Assembly: GCA_905250025.1 (NCBI GenBank)
Contig: CAJNOJ010000100.1
Coordinates: 216,520 to 280,519 of the forward strand
DNA from: Adineta ricciae
Taxonomy: Eukaryota > Rotifera > Eurotatoria > Adinetida > Adinetidae
DNA length: 64,000 nt
Direction of reading: 5' to 3'
In this document: positions 11,635 through 22,116 of the stretch, in pieces
How positions within the stretch are numbered: the stretch's first letter is position 1
Layout: each line of letters begins with the position of its first letter
The notes under the pieces: model-generated
Database searches by the model: none
What the model was told of the DNA's origin: nothing
What the model saw: the letters and a program-made list of their open reading frames with translations, nothing else
Program-made: the position numbers and the translations under genes

Positions 11635-12062
11635 CATAGCAAGCACAGTCACATTTACTACTCAAAAAGATGTAAACTTCTTTTGTTGCCACGAACGAAC
11701 GTGATTCGATCTATGGATATTCTACGATTTCGTCGTCTTCTTCTCTATTTTACATTCGTATGTATTTGCATCTCTATACTATTTTCTCTTGTTCCACTTC
11801 ATACCGTGGTAATCAGATATCATTTTTATAAAAAAGAATCTTCATTAATTTTCAATAATTCCAGTCGTTACCAATCCAACCTCACCAATTGTGGAAGTCA
11901 GAAAAATACTTTTCTGCATCGAAATCGCGAGGAAATGTTGTTTACATGATAGTGACAGGGAATCTATTTCTGCGTTCTCGATGTGATATTATCATGTGTA
12001 CCTTTGGAGTGATAACACATCCGTCGCGTTTATTTTTTATTGAAAGAATATCATTTGACAGT
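11635..12062 (+). pseudogene. Fringe-like glycosyltransferase, truncated duplicate
   Basis: This matches the 5' flank and first third of the intact gene at 13897-14844: the ATG at 11713, the signal anchor and the IVTGN.FLRSRCDIIMCTFGV stretch. A 25-bp deletion between two CAATTG words shifts the frame after RYQSNLTNC. Similarity then stops abruptly after TTTGACAG at about 12062, before the DDD catalytic motif. It cannot encode an active enzyme and is a dead tandem duplicate. Confidence 0.8.
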
Positions 12063-12147
12063 AAAGTATATCTATCCGTGAAAAATACATGTACAACGAT
12101 TTCTTTCTTCCATAATATCAACATGACAACAACTCATTCGATACTTT

Positions 12148-12825
12148 TCACAAGTACATACATGGCACCGTCGCAGATCCATGTGATAAACAACTGGGAG
12201 TTCCCGCTGTAAATAAGGTTTCACTTGAAGATTTGCCACTATTTTCATTATGGATCGAAGAACCCGAATATACTTTGTTCGCAGGTACTGTCTAGAAATG
12301 AATAGATTATGTAAATAGAGCACATTGTTTTGAATGTCTTACTTGATTATCTGGAAACGCTGGGCAGTTGTTTACTTGAACTTCTTCATCACTACCATAG
12401 TATTGATATCGATGAAAAGTTTTTCTCATGTTTTCGTTGAAAAGATATATATTTTGATTTACAGCTGCATATCGAGTCGCCATCGAAAATTGCTGATTTG
12501 GTAAATCCTCACGTCGATTAAATCTTGACTGATGGGATGTGTCGGAGTCCGATGAGTCTGTTGATTCAAAGGTACTACCATACCGCATTCTGTTAAAGTT
12601 GTTCGACCGATACACCACATTACGACTGCTGCTCGAAGAATTATCGTGCTCATGCATTTCATGATGTTCGTCCCGTTGGCTTGAGCGAGTTGAATGCGGC
12701 CGGGATTCAGCGCGATAATTTCGACTACTATTAGACGATTGAGGTGCCATCGGCGCATCAGCCGAATTTTGCTTAATGGAATTCTTCTTCATGAAGGAAA
12801 AACAAGACAAAAACAGGTTTGGCAT
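12148..12825 (-). CDS. Ser/Asn-rich low-complexity protein of unknown function
   Basis: Exons 12825-12343 and 12291-12148 flank a 51-bp intron (CAA|GTAAGA ... TTTCTAG|ACA) with a continuous frame, giving about 208 residues. The protein is rich in Ser, Asn, Arg and His and probably largely disordered. I see no domain, signal peptide or membrane segment; a hydrophobic patch follows the first Met (LFLSCFSF) but is followed at once by Lys. The intron with proper sites and open frames on both sides is the main evidence for a gene. It sits between the two glycosyltransferase copies, on the opposite strand. A TTTTCTAG just before the ATG could be the acceptor of a 5'UTR intron. Confidence 0.5.
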
Positions 12826-13700
12826 CTAGAAAACGATTAAAAAACAGCTTTGAACTACTTTTGTGAAATAAATCTCGTTGTGAACACATTTCCAAACTGA
12901 ATGATCAAAGACAAAGACGTCAATTCGTACCGGTAGAACGGACTAAAGTAAATGGTAGCTGCAACAAACGATAGATAGCGCTAGACATCGCTTGAGACAT
13001 TATCTTATCAGATGGAAGGACGATATATTTAGTTCGGTGTGTGGATATTCATACCTTTAATGTGAAGTTAACGTGAACATGGAAATGCATGTCTTTCATG
13101 ATGCTGCTGCTGCTGCTGGTTAATCTCTGGATGAAACGAATATAGTGTGTATAAACTGAGGGTGAATTGATTATCAAAACATTAATATATTTCTGCTGTG
13201 TTCGTCGTTGAACATACGACCGTCCGCTAATGAAATGGCAGGGATAATAGGCGTATGCGAAAACAAATTTTTATTGACACTTTCTTGAGGCGCTTCTATA
13301 TTCATTCACGACATCAGACAACACAAAGCTTTTATTCAGATTTTCACTAATTGATCTAGGCATTTATGTTGTGGAGATGTTCTATTTGCTACAAGCGTCA
13401 AACGTTTTGGTCAGAATCGTGAGGATACATCAGTGGATGCATAGGCAAGTGATTTGTCGAGAGTAACAAATTCAAGTGTAGCTGTCGATAACATCGATTA
13501 TTATTAGTATCATCTAAATCTTTTCTATAGACGTTTAAAATTCTTCTCCCATTATATTACACGCCGAAGTGCATCCAGTACTACCAGGAACTGTGACTTA
13601 ACTGTAAGATTTAGTAGAGATTATACAATCTATTGATAGACTTTCATCGAGCTACTTTTTATGGGTGATAAAATACTTCGAAGAATCCAGCGTCATTACT
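12826..13700. other. intergenic region
   Basis: I see no coding stretch. There is a short GCT trinucleotide run at about 13102-13117. The region should hold the promoter of the Ser-rich gene (minus) and, towards its end, that of the glycosyltransferase (plus). Confidence 0.4.
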
Positions 13701-13896
13701 TCTTAAATATATGAACAGATGTCAATATAAACTCACACAACAGTTCTTTTTTTTCTGTTTACCTTTCAGACCACGAAATTTAGTCAGCTATTTTTCTTTT
13801 AATGTAAACAAACGAATTCATGGTGAGCACGGTCACATTTACTACTCAAAAAGATGTAAACTTCTTTTGTTGCCACGAACGAACGCGATTCGATCT

Positions 13897-14844
13897 ATGG
13901 ATATTCTACGATTTCGTCGTCTTCTTATCTATTTTATATTCGTATGTATTTGCATTTCTGTATTGTTTTCGCTTGGTCAACTTCATACCATGTTAATCAG
14001 ATATCATTTTTATGAGACAGAATCTTCATTAATTTTCAATACTTCCAGTCGTTACCAATCCAATCTCACCAATTGTTGGACACAGTTAGATTATCAATTG
14101 TGGAAGTCAGAAAAGTACTTTTCTATAACGAAGTCCCGAGGAAATATCGTTTACATGATAGTGACAGGGAATTCATTTCTGCGTTCTCGGTGTGATATTA
14201 TCATGTGTACCTTTGGAGTAACAATACATCCCTCTCGTTTATTTTTCATTGGTGAAACAACGTTTGACAGTCGATTACCTATTTACAATGTTATTCCTGG
14301 CGAACTACAGCAATCTATAAGCCGTGGTCAGAGTATGCAGAAATTAGCTCGAGGATTATCGCTTGTTGTTGAAAAAATAAGTGAAAGTGATGAGAAAAAT
14401 GACATTAAATGGATTATGGTTATGGATGACGATACATTTATTTCTCCGCCAAATTTGAATATGTTAGTTTCTCAGTTCGATTCTCAACGTTTGCTGATAA
14501 TTGGTCAGTCTACGTGTGGAATAGGATTTTGTGGAGGAGCAGGATATGTTATTTCAAGAGGAGTATTTCGTCATTTTCCATCATTTATTCATAAATGTCG
14601 ACCTTTGCCTGGAATAGCTGAAAGTGATCAATTTGTTCCGCTTTGTATTAAAAATCGAACGAAAGTTGAATTTGTTAATAGAAAGGAATTCAATTCTCAG
14701 CCACCTGAATTTTATTTGACAGATTTTGGCTACAAAGATCATCCCGATGGTTTTGGACAAGCAGTCAGCTTTCACTATATTAGACCAGGTGAAAAATATG
14801 TAGCATTATGGCGATTACATCAAGCATTTATGAAATCATGCTGA
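13897..14844 (+). CDS. Fringe-like beta-1,3-glycosyltransferase (GT31), type II membrane protein
   Basis: A single-exon frame runs from 13711, but I take the ATG at 13897 because it is followed directly by a signal anchor (RFRRLLIYFIFVCICISVL), the usual start of a Golgi glycosyltransferase; this gives 315 residues. The luminal part carries VMDDDTFI, whose DDD motif binds the metal and UDP-sugar, and GGAGYVISRGVF, typical of Fringe/C1GALT enzymes of GT31. It is expected to add a sugar in beta-1,3 linkage to O-linked glycans in the Golgi. Donor and acceptor cannot be told from sequence. The duplicate at 11635-12062 conserves the 5' flank and N-terminus, so the copies arose by tandem duplication of the whole gene region. 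Confidence 0.75.
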   Translation: MDILRFRRLLIYFIFVCICISVLFSLGQLHTMLIRYHFYETESSLIFNTSSRYQSNLTNCWTQLDYQLWKSEKYFSITKSRGNIVYMIVTGNSFLRSRCDIIMCTFGVTIHPSRLFFIGETTFDSRLPIYNVIPGELQQSISRGQSMQKLARGLSLVVEKISESDEKNDIKWIMVMDDDTFISPPNLNMLVSQFDSQRLLIIGQSTCGIGFCGGAGYVISRGVFRHFPSFIHKCRPLPGIAESDQFVPLCIKNRTKVEFVNRKEFNSQPPEFYLTDFGYKDHPDGFGQAVSFHYIRPGEKYVALWRLHQAFMKSC

Positions 14845-15136
14845 AATAGCTTTAAATGAGGAAAAAAACAGAGTACACCAGTATTTCACATTCAAAAGCT
14901 ATTTAGTTTCAGTGAGTGTTTTTTTTATCGGTGCCTTTCGAGGTATATTGACGTTTAATGACATTCACTAATAATACCAACTCTTCATATCTTATCATAA
15001 AAGAAAAGAGCAAAGATATTTGCCATACATACTGCTATTTATTTCTTTTTCATCAAAGCTTATCTTTTGAAGCACAAGAAAAAAGCTTCATCTGTCCTTA
15101 TTTCAATTTCGTCTCGATTCGAGTACATACGAACTC

Positions 15137-16288
15137 ATGTCTACAGCGCACAATCTTCGCCATTTAGCTGATACTGTTGAACAGTTAAGCGATCGTTTGT
15201 CTTCTTTGCAACCATCCTCATTGGAACAATTGGAACAGTGGCGTGCTGAAGCATACCGTACAATTGATGAATACTGTGAACGAAAACGACACGATCTAAT
15301 TGAAAAGAGACAAATTCATGAAAGAAAAGAATTAGATCTTCTTCGATCACGTATTACCCATCTAATCGATCGACATGATGATAGTAAGGAATCGTACGAT
15401 GCTGTCAATCATGATCTTCAATTGGAAGAAATCAAAATCAATGATCTTGAACATCAACGATTTACACTTCGTCCTTTAGTTATTCAAGATGAACATCTTA
15501 TTGTTCGACGACGTCTCTTTCCATTATCACATCCATACCAAAGCATTCATTTGAGATCCGGTTTGGAAAGTGCAGTTGGAACAAATACAAAACATCTCCT
15601 TGTCGATCGAGAAGGTAAAGATCTATGTTTACTCGATCGAAATTTATCGATCATCGAAGAGGTGCCGTTTACACACAATGGTATTCACGGAATATGTTGG
15701 TCATCGCGATTATCTCGATTTATTTTAATCACATTCAAAGAAATCCTTCTACTTGATGAAAAAACAATGAAACTAGAACGAAGTCCTATAACTCCAGGCA
15801 AACATGATTGGTGGCGCGGTACATGTTCAAATGAAACGCTATTTCTTTCGACAGTCGAATGGGGTTCAGCTATTTACGAGTATGAAATCGGTGGATCATT
15901 TCGATTAATTAAAGAATGGCATACACCAGTAACTTGTAAAAAAGATGAAATCATATGCGACTTAAAAGTCAATGCTGATTTCCTTGGTATGCCGATTTAT
16001 AGTAAACATAAAGAAGAAAGTCGATTCGAACTACGTTCGATATTAACTATGGAAACACTCTGGTCCGCTCGTATTCATGGACGTTGTCGTTGTTGTTCAA
16101 TCGATACTGATCAATGGCTAGTGATGGATCATGATGATTGCCGATTTTTTCATATTTCAGCCGATGGAAAACTTTTAGAAACGAACAAATACGATCAACA
16201 TGAACGATTAGAAGACATTATTCCATGGGGCAATGATGATATCGTTGTATTAACAAAGAAGAATATTTATCTACACAAATTTGATTGA
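15137..16288 (+). CDS. coiled-coil plus beta-propeller-like protein
   Basis: One exon of 383 residues with a strong start at ATG 15137. Residues 5-120 are a long Glu/Arg/Leu-rich coiled coil (TRIM-like without RING or B-box). From about residue 140 short beta-strand blades such as HLLVDREGKDLCLLDRN, FILITFKEILLLDEKTMKLE and WLVMDHDDCRFFHISADGK suggest a propeller of WD40/NHL type. Multicopy proteins of this shape are common in bdelloids; their role is unknown. A scaffold or ubiquitin-pathway adaptor is possible but unproven. No signal peptide or membrane segment is seen. Confidence 0.6.
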   Translation: MSTAHNLRHLADTVEQLSDRLSSLQPSSLEQLEQWRAEAYRTIDEYCERKRHDLIEKRQIHERKELDLLRSRITHLIDRHDDSKESYDAVNHDLQLEEIKINDLEHQRFTLRPLVIQDEHLIVRRRLFPLSHPYQSIHLRSGLESAVGTNTKHLLVDREGKDLCLLDRNLSIIEEVPFTHNGIHGICWSSRLSRFILITFKEILLLDEKTMKLERSPITPGKHDWWRGTCSNETLFLSTVEWGSAIYEYEIGGSFRLIKEWHTPVTCKKDEIICDLKVNADFLGMPIYSKHKEESRFELRSILTMETLWSARIHGRCRCCSIDTDQWLVMDHDDCRFFHISADGKLLETNKYDQHERLEDIIPWGNDDIVVLTKKNIYLHKFD

Positions 16289-16766
16289 AAACAAAGATAT
16301 TTCCATAGATTTCACTTTTTCTGTTCATTTTTATTTTTAAAAATATAAAATCCATAAAACAAAATTCTTTTCAGCGTTGGATTTTGAGGATGGAAGTATA
16401 TGGGACATATGGTCCTCTTATAATATCGTTACCAGACCGTAATGAGCCAGAAAACATCTTCAAACATCATTCCACTTATTTGTTTTTCTATGGGTGATAT
16501 CAAGTAGATTTAATGACTAATCTAAAATGAGAGAAAAGAAGCTTAAAACGTTCTCATTACTTCGTATTTGAACAAATTAATTATAACGATGAAACCTTTT
16601 TAATCCATCTCGTGCCTTTCCGTCAAAAATTAATGTCTTCCGACAGTAATTCATGTAAAAAAAAAGAGTATACTGCTGTAATGAAAAAAAAACTCTTCTC
16701 CCGACATAATATATAAATAAAAGTTCAAAAAAGATTTGCATTGTTTTCTTCTGGAGACTTTTGAAA
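16289..16766. other. intergenic region with probable promoter of the next GPCR
   Basis: AT-rich spacer. A TATATAAATAAAAG motif at about 16710-16723 lies some 45-55 bases before the receptor ATG and could be its TATA box. Nothing else is recognised. Confidence 0.35.
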
Positions 16767-17916
16767 ATGGATTCGGACTATGTCACATCGCTTTATCATA
16801 TCAGATCACAATTTTCTACTTATGTTACAATTCCAATTTGTATTTTGAGTATTATTGGTGAAATATTTAGTATTATTGTTTTTCTTAGTCTTAAAACATT
16901 TCGACAAAATTCATGTGCATTTTATTTAATGTCTATGTCAATATTTAACTTTATTCGATTAGTGTTCAGTACATTATTTATAGTAATATCATCAGCATTT
17001 ACTATCGATTGGACTTTTGCTTTATTTTATTATTGTCAATTTCGTAATTTGATTGTTGCATCTTGTAACTTAAGTGCAATAACGTGTTTATGCTTAGCTA
17101 TTGCAGATCAGTACTTTGCTACGTGCTTGCGTCATCGTTTACAACAGTGGTCCAATATTAAAACTGCTTATCGTGTCACAGGAACCATTGCGATCATTTG
17201 GATTCTTCATGCCATACCTTATTTCATATATTTCAATCAATTATCAATGTCAAATACTGCAGTTTGCATTACGAAAAATCCAATTTTTCTCAAATATCAT
17301 ACTTATGGGTATTTTCTAACGTATGGGAATCTTTTCCCATTAATTGCAGTGATATTCGGTGTGATGTCTTTTCGAAACGCACGTAATTTAACAACTCGAG
17401 CAAATCTACTTGTTCGACGTGAATTAGATAAACAATTAACAATGATGGTTTTGGTCGAAATTTGTGTTTATGTTTTAACTTATATTCCTTACTCAATATC
17501 AAATGGATATTCAACGCTCAATACAAATCGCGATCCAACTTTGCTCGCACAATTAAATTTAATCAATATTGTTACTATGACGTTATCTATTATAAGCAAC
17601 GGAGTAAGACTTTTGTGTTCAATTAATATCATGAAACTCATCATTTTCTTTTTAGAATTCATTTTTTATATATATTTGTGTATCAAGACGATTTCGCCGC
17701 CAGGCAAAATATGTTTTATATGAAAACTGTAGAAATCATAACTCAAATAATCGAGTTGCTCCTGATCACGCAGAAATGCAAGTCGTCACAGAACGTATAT
17801 CAGCGGCTAGGGCAGGATGTTTGATAACAAGAAGACCATCGCTTGCCACAGGAATCACATCGGGTGCACGCGAAGGTAATGGTAAAAGTGAAATTATATT
17901 GCTCCAACTCAAATAA
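16767..17916 (+). CDS. rhodopsin-like G protein-coupled receptor
   Basis: Exons 16767-17603 and 17656-17916 with a 52-bp intron give 365 residues. Seven hydrophobic segments are visible, the last completed only by splicing (SNG|NSFFIYICVSRRFRRQAKY). The TM3 end has a DQY in place of DRY (LAIADQYFA), and cysteines near the TM3 start and in the second extracellular loop (AVCITKN) could form the usual disulfide. A tail of about 70 residues follows TM7. It resembles the large bdelloid family of orphan, peptide-receptor-like GPCRs; the ligand is unknown. The ATG at 16767 is chosen because the frame opens only six bases earlier on a non-ATG codon. Confidence 0.75.
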
Positions 17917-18227
17917 ATCATGATTACGTTTCTAAAAAAGAAAACGTATAAAATACTAAATAATGATTTTAAATGTCTTAGTATCTGAGAAACGAGAAAT
18001 TGAACCACAGTCTTTTTTCACTTTCTAAAGAAATGCATGCTTTTCTCAACGACGCACTGATCATCTGTCTGTGAACTCTTGAATTCATATCAGATTCCTG
18101 ATAGATGAACACATAATGTGTTGCATTAGCGAAGAACAACATTTATTTACATAAATCTACTTGCAGTACAGAAAAAGAAAACACTCCATGAGGTTCGGTA
18201 TTTGTTTAGTCTTTCGATTATGAAAAT

Positions 18228-19244
18228 TTATGAAGCTAAATTTTCTCCTACACGCACAAGTAATCCATAAGCAACGAGTGATGATCTTATATCTGTGAAA
18301 TATTCCATCTTTTCATTGGGTATAACTGAACAAATGCGTTTCTTTCCAAGGCCAATTGTTTCACGTTGAACTTTGAATGAATCGGGCTTTTGTCGACATT
18401 GAAGAACTATTTGAGCTTGATACACGCGGTTATCTTCCTCGGATTGAAAAGTATAAATGGGAGCGTAAACTCGTGAGCTCGAATAAACGATCGTGGGTGA
18501 TGTAAAAATAAATTTTTGATTTGGAATGTGCCCATCTCGTATGCCCAAAATACTTCCATCAAGTAATTTATCACCTGGAAGATAAAAGTGACGATGCTGA
18601 ATAATAGAGATTGCTGCTTCTTTTGTTGTACCATGAAATGTAACAATCCAATCGTCCCATATCTTACAAGTACTTGGAAATACCGGATCAACCAAAAGAC
18701 CAAAACGCACCCATTCTCTTGGAATAACATACTTTGCTCCACCTGCTGTGACTGCATCTGACCAGCTAGGATGATAGCATCTTGAACAATAACATCTATC
18801 TTCTTCAGGATAGAATATTGACTCGGGCCATTTCAATGATTTGATAAATTCATATGATAAATTCATACTTGGACAAGAAACTGAGTCGCACCTTTCTTCA
18901 GTTGTTTCGTTTTTCGTATACTCAGGTTTAGTTGGCGTAGCTAATGTTTTCGAATCAGGTTTTTTTTCGTGAATATCTACTCCATTTCGAAATTCACTTG
19001 AATAACTTCCCCCATCCGAATAATGAAATGTTACTTGTCCATGCAATTTATTGTTTTTCCAATTCCCTTCACAACGATCACCATTGTCCCAAATATTGAC
19101 TCCGTAACCATCACGCTCATCTTTTTTCCAACCACCTGAGTACTTTCCACCCTTTGCGTAAAATAACGTTCCTTGACCATGTCGTTTTCCACCGACTAAT
19201 TCTCCTTCATAGCGATCATTATTAGAGTACGTTTTCTGTACCAT
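18228..19244 (-). CDS. MORN-repeat protein with ADP-ribosyltransferase-like C-terminal domain
   Basis: A single exon of 338 residues. Residues 10-85 hold three MORN repeats (YEGELVGGKRHGQG, YSGGWKKDERDGYG, CEGNWKNNKLHGQ), which bind membranes or act as scaffolds. After a linker comes a compact region of about 180 residues with WIVTFHGTTKEAA, IFTSPTIVYSSSRVYA and YQAQIVLQCR. The order His-Gly-Thr, then a YSSSRVYA strand, then a late strand is that of PARP-like (H-Y-E) ADP-ribosyltransferase folds; the expected acidic catalytic residue is not obvious, so activity is uncertain. CYCSRCYHPSW may be a small zinc site. The gene is convergent with the GPCR upstream and divergent from the DUF2891 gene. 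Confidence 0.6.
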   Translation of the reverse strand: MVQKTYSNNDRYEGELVGGKRHGQGTLFYAKGGKYSGGWKKDERDGYGVNIWDNGDRCEGNWKNNKLHGQVTFHYSDGGSYSSEFRNGVDIHEKKPDSKTLATPTKPEYTKNETTEERCDSVSCPSMNLSYEFIKSLKWPESIFYPEEDRCYCSRCYHPSWSDAVTAGGAKYVIPREWVRFGLLVDPVFPSTCKIWDDWIVTFHGTTKEAAISIIQHRHFYLPGDKLLDGSILGIRDGHIPNQKFIFTSPTIVYSSSRVYAPIYTFQSEEDNRVYQAQIVLQCRQKPDSFKVQRETIGLGKKRICSVIPNEKMEYFTDIRSSLVAYGLLVRVGENLAS

Positions 19245-19575
19245 ATTCGATGATTTTAATCGTAAAAATAGGTAGATTCTGCTTTGCTTCTCTCACGTTT
19301 ACCTGCCTGATTCTGTTGAATTCGACCAAATGAATGAATTTTCACCTTATGTAAGCAAATCTCTTCCTTGTTTTCAAGCAAAAAATCACATATGTGTCGT
19401 CATTTATCGAAGAAAAAAAACTGCTATAAGCAATGGAATCAATGCGTCACCAAGAAACAATTCTTATCACAAGTATTTATTTGCTTTTTTCTCTTTTCTG
19501 TTTATTCTGATTCACACACGTTATTTTTTCCTTTGTAATAGTATACGTATAAGCATTGCACTTATAGAAATTAAA

Positions 19576-20655
19576 ATGACAAGTAAGTATTTAGATTTAT
19601 CATCTTTACATCGTCGCTTTGCATCTTTGGCACTCTCTTGTGTTCATCGTGAATATCCAAACAAAATTGCTCATGTTCTTACATCCGATGCAGATATTCA
19701 AGGACCTCGTCGATTAACACCAGCGTTTTATGGTTGCTTTGATTGGCATTCGGCTGTTCATGGTTGCTTTGATTGGCATTCGGCTGTTCATGGTCATTGG
19801 TTATTGGTTCGTCTGGCACGAATCGATCAAACTCTAACAAATGAATGTTGTCAAGCACTTCGGCAAAGTTTAACAAAAGAAAATCTCGACAATGAAGTGA
19901 AATATATCGATAATAATCAACGTCAAGCATTTGAAAGACCCTATGGATTAGCATGGTTACTACAATTAACTATGGAATTAGACGAATGGTCAAAAGATAA
20001 TCATCAAATCTATTCGAAAGAAATTCATCAATGGCGTGAAAATCTTCGTCCATTAGAAGAACTTGTGGTCAAACGTTTATCATCTTGGCTTCCAAAACTA
20101 TCTTATCCCGTTCGTAGTGGTGAACATAGTCAAACAGCTTTTGCACTTGGTCTTACGCTCGATTATGCTCATCATGTAAATAATGAAACATTTGGTCAAC
20201 TGATCGAACAACAAGCGTTACGCTTTTTTGCTCAGGATAAATTCTATCCATTCAATTATGAACCGTCGGGAGAAGATTTTCTATCAGCAGGCTTAGCTGA
20301 GGCTGATCTCATACGACGTGTCATGAGAAACAATCCAGACAAATTTATTGAATGGTTAAACAACTTTTTACCTGAGAACCATCAGTTACCATCAAGTCTT
20401 GAACCACCTGCGATTGCCGATCCGTCTGATCCAAAACTGATTCATTTGGCTGGTTTGTGTCTTAGTCGAGCATGGATGTTAGAAGGAATCATTCATATGC
20501 TACCAGAAAATCATCAACAACGACATCAATTGAGCGAACTGAGTCAACGAAATGCTCATGCTGGTCTCACAGCAATTGACGAAAATCATTATGAAGGTGG
20601 ACATTGGTTGGGAACATTTGCTGTGTATTTAATCACACGTCGAGGAATTAACTGA
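19576..20655 (+). CDS. DUF2891-family protein, bacterial type
   Basis: An intronless gene of 359 residues from ATG 19576. The frame is open upstream to 19330, but the family start fits the later Met. The motifs FYGCFDWHSAVHGHW, FERPYGLAWLL, YPVRSGEHSQTAFALGL, PSGEDFLSAGLAEADL, HLAGLCLSRAW and HYEGGHWLGTFAVYL match the bacterial DUF2891 family throughout. That family has no established reaction; its His/Glu-rich alpha-helical make-up suggests a toroid-like enzyme. Being intron-free and bacterial in its closest kin, it is a probable horizontal acquisition. A 30-bp tandem duplication (19731-19790) repeats GCFDWHSAVH inside the most conserved motif, which may disable it. The first ATG has a GTAAGT two codons later, but no splice is needed. 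Confidence 0.8.
   Translation: MTSKYLDLSSLHRRFASLALSCVHREYPNKIAHVLTSDADIQGPRRLTPAFYGCFDWHSAVHGCFDWHSAVHGHWLLVRLARIDQTLTNECCQALRQSLTKENLDNEVKYIDNNQRQAFERPYGLAWLLQLTMELDEWSKDNHQIYSKEIHQWRENLRPLEELVVKRLSSWLPKLSYPVRSGEHSQTAFALGLTLDYAHHVNNETFGQLIEQQALRFFAQDKFYPFNYEPSGEDFLSAGLAEADLIRRVMRNNPDKFIEWLNNFLPENHQLPSSLEPPAIADPSDPKLIHLAGLCLSRAWMLEGIIHMLPENHQQRHQLSELSQRNAHAGLTAIDENHYEGGHWLGTFAVYLITRRGIN
19731..19790 (+). repeat. exact 30-bp tandem duplication inside DUF2891 coding sequence
   Basis: Units 19731-19760 and 19761-19790 are identical and in frame, each encoding GCFDWHSAVH. Family members as I know them have one unit, followed by GHW. Confidence 0.9.
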
Positions 20656-20867
20656 AATAAACTTGAGTCTTTGCTTGATTTCTAATTTATTTATTCATGT
20701 GTTAAAGTATACGCATTCGTGATTGTTAAATAGCACAACTAAATCTTTCTATTTTATTCTTTCATATTAATCTGCACATGATTATCCGTTAAAACCGGTT
20801 TACGAACAGATATGTGTATAAATACAAGAGTTCTCGATTGTTCGTCTCATTTCAACGTAGAGAAAGT

Positions 20868-22116
20868 ATGTCTTCTAATAACTCATCAAGCATTGGCACT
20901 GGGCTAACCTCGGACGATCCAGCATTTTGGAGTCAACCGACACCAATTGATTGTACAACAGTGCGAATTATAGGAATACTTTTATGTGTAGCCACATTGG
21001 TCGGTATTTTTTTAAATGGAGCACTTTTAATTAGTTTCATACGACACAAAGAACTTCGCACACCACCAAATATCTTTATAATGTTTATTTCATTTATTGG
21101 TTTGATTGCTTCTAGCGTTAATCTACCTCTAACAGGTTCATCATCGGTCTTTTGTCATTGGCTATATAGTCGTCAAGGATGTCAATTAGAAGGTCTAACA
21201 GCATTTCTCTACGGATGTTCAAGTTGCTATCTGCTTTGTACTGTTAGTATCAGTCGATGCTATATCATCATTCGGCCATTCAATGCTAAATCAGTTACAG
21301 TAAGTTGAAGATGCTTTTATAGATTATCGTATTTTAACGAAAACGTGTCAAACATCAATAGGTAAAAAAAAGTGTCGTTACTTGCTGCATCGCTATATTA
21401 ATTGCATTACTTTGGACAATATTACCTTTAGTGGGTTGGAATGAATATACTTTGGAAGTACGTAGACAGTCTTTTCGTATTTTCGTTCAATAAAATGATT
21501 TCTTAAAGAGATCTCGTACATCCTGTTGCACGAATTTATATGATCGACGCCGTCTATTTGTTTCATTCAATATATTCATATTCGTGGTTGTTTATTGTGT
21601 ACCATTGATTATTCTTCTCATAACGAATTCAATAATTTATAGAGGAATTAAAGGTATGCGCAAGAAAGTTGCTCAAGGTGTTAAAACAGAATTGAGTCAA
21701 AAGCGGATTGAAATGGAACGACGTGTTCTCAAGAGTAAACGTCTCCTCTGTAGAAATGCATATTCAACAACTTTCTTGTTTTAGCTGTTGTTATCACCGT
21801 CGTTGGTTTTCTTTTCACATGGACACCATACGCAATTACATTTTTTATATCAGCATTTGGCGCACCCGAAGCGAATGTGTCACCAATGGCAACATTTATC
21901 TGTGCTTGTTTTGCGAAAACATCCATGATCTGGATTCCGACACTTTATATGAGCACATCAACACAATTTCGATTTAGTTTAGTCGATAAAAGTTCACTTG
22001 AAAAGCTTGGTGGAGTATCAACAACTGGTGGAGATGGTCCAAATGTTGCTGCTATTACACGAGGAAAAGCAGACAACCTTACTGCAACTGGTATTAATGC
22101 CAACAAAAACGATTAG
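20868..22116 (+). CDS. opsin-like G protein-coupled receptor with retinal-type lysine
   Basis: Four exons (20868-21299, 21362-21457, 21509-21734, 21785-22116) keep one frame for 361 residues. TM segments run from VRIIGILLCVATLVGIFLNG to TM7. The TM6 text TWTPYAITFFISAFG and TM7 text CFAKTSMIWIPTLYM follow the opsin pattern, and the Lys of FAKTS aligns with the retinal Schiff-base lysine (bovine K296). Loop cysteines (CQLEG and RTSCCTN) could form the usual disulfide. Oddities: DRY is replaced by SRC (SISRCYIIIRP) and NPxxY by IPTLY. That points to a divergent light- or chemo-sensing opsin relative, melanopsin/xenopsin-like at best. A 50-residue Gly/Thr/Asn-rich tail follows TM7. Introns are 50-62 bp. 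Confidence 0.75.

Noticed and set aside
11942-12323. Overlapping open frames on both strands
   Set aside because: The plus frame is the frameshifted glycosyltransferase remnant; the minus part at 12148-12291 is the second exon of the Ser-rich gene. The other minus frames are shadows.
13102-13117. GCT trinucleotide run
   Set aside because: A very short microsatellite, no evidence of function.
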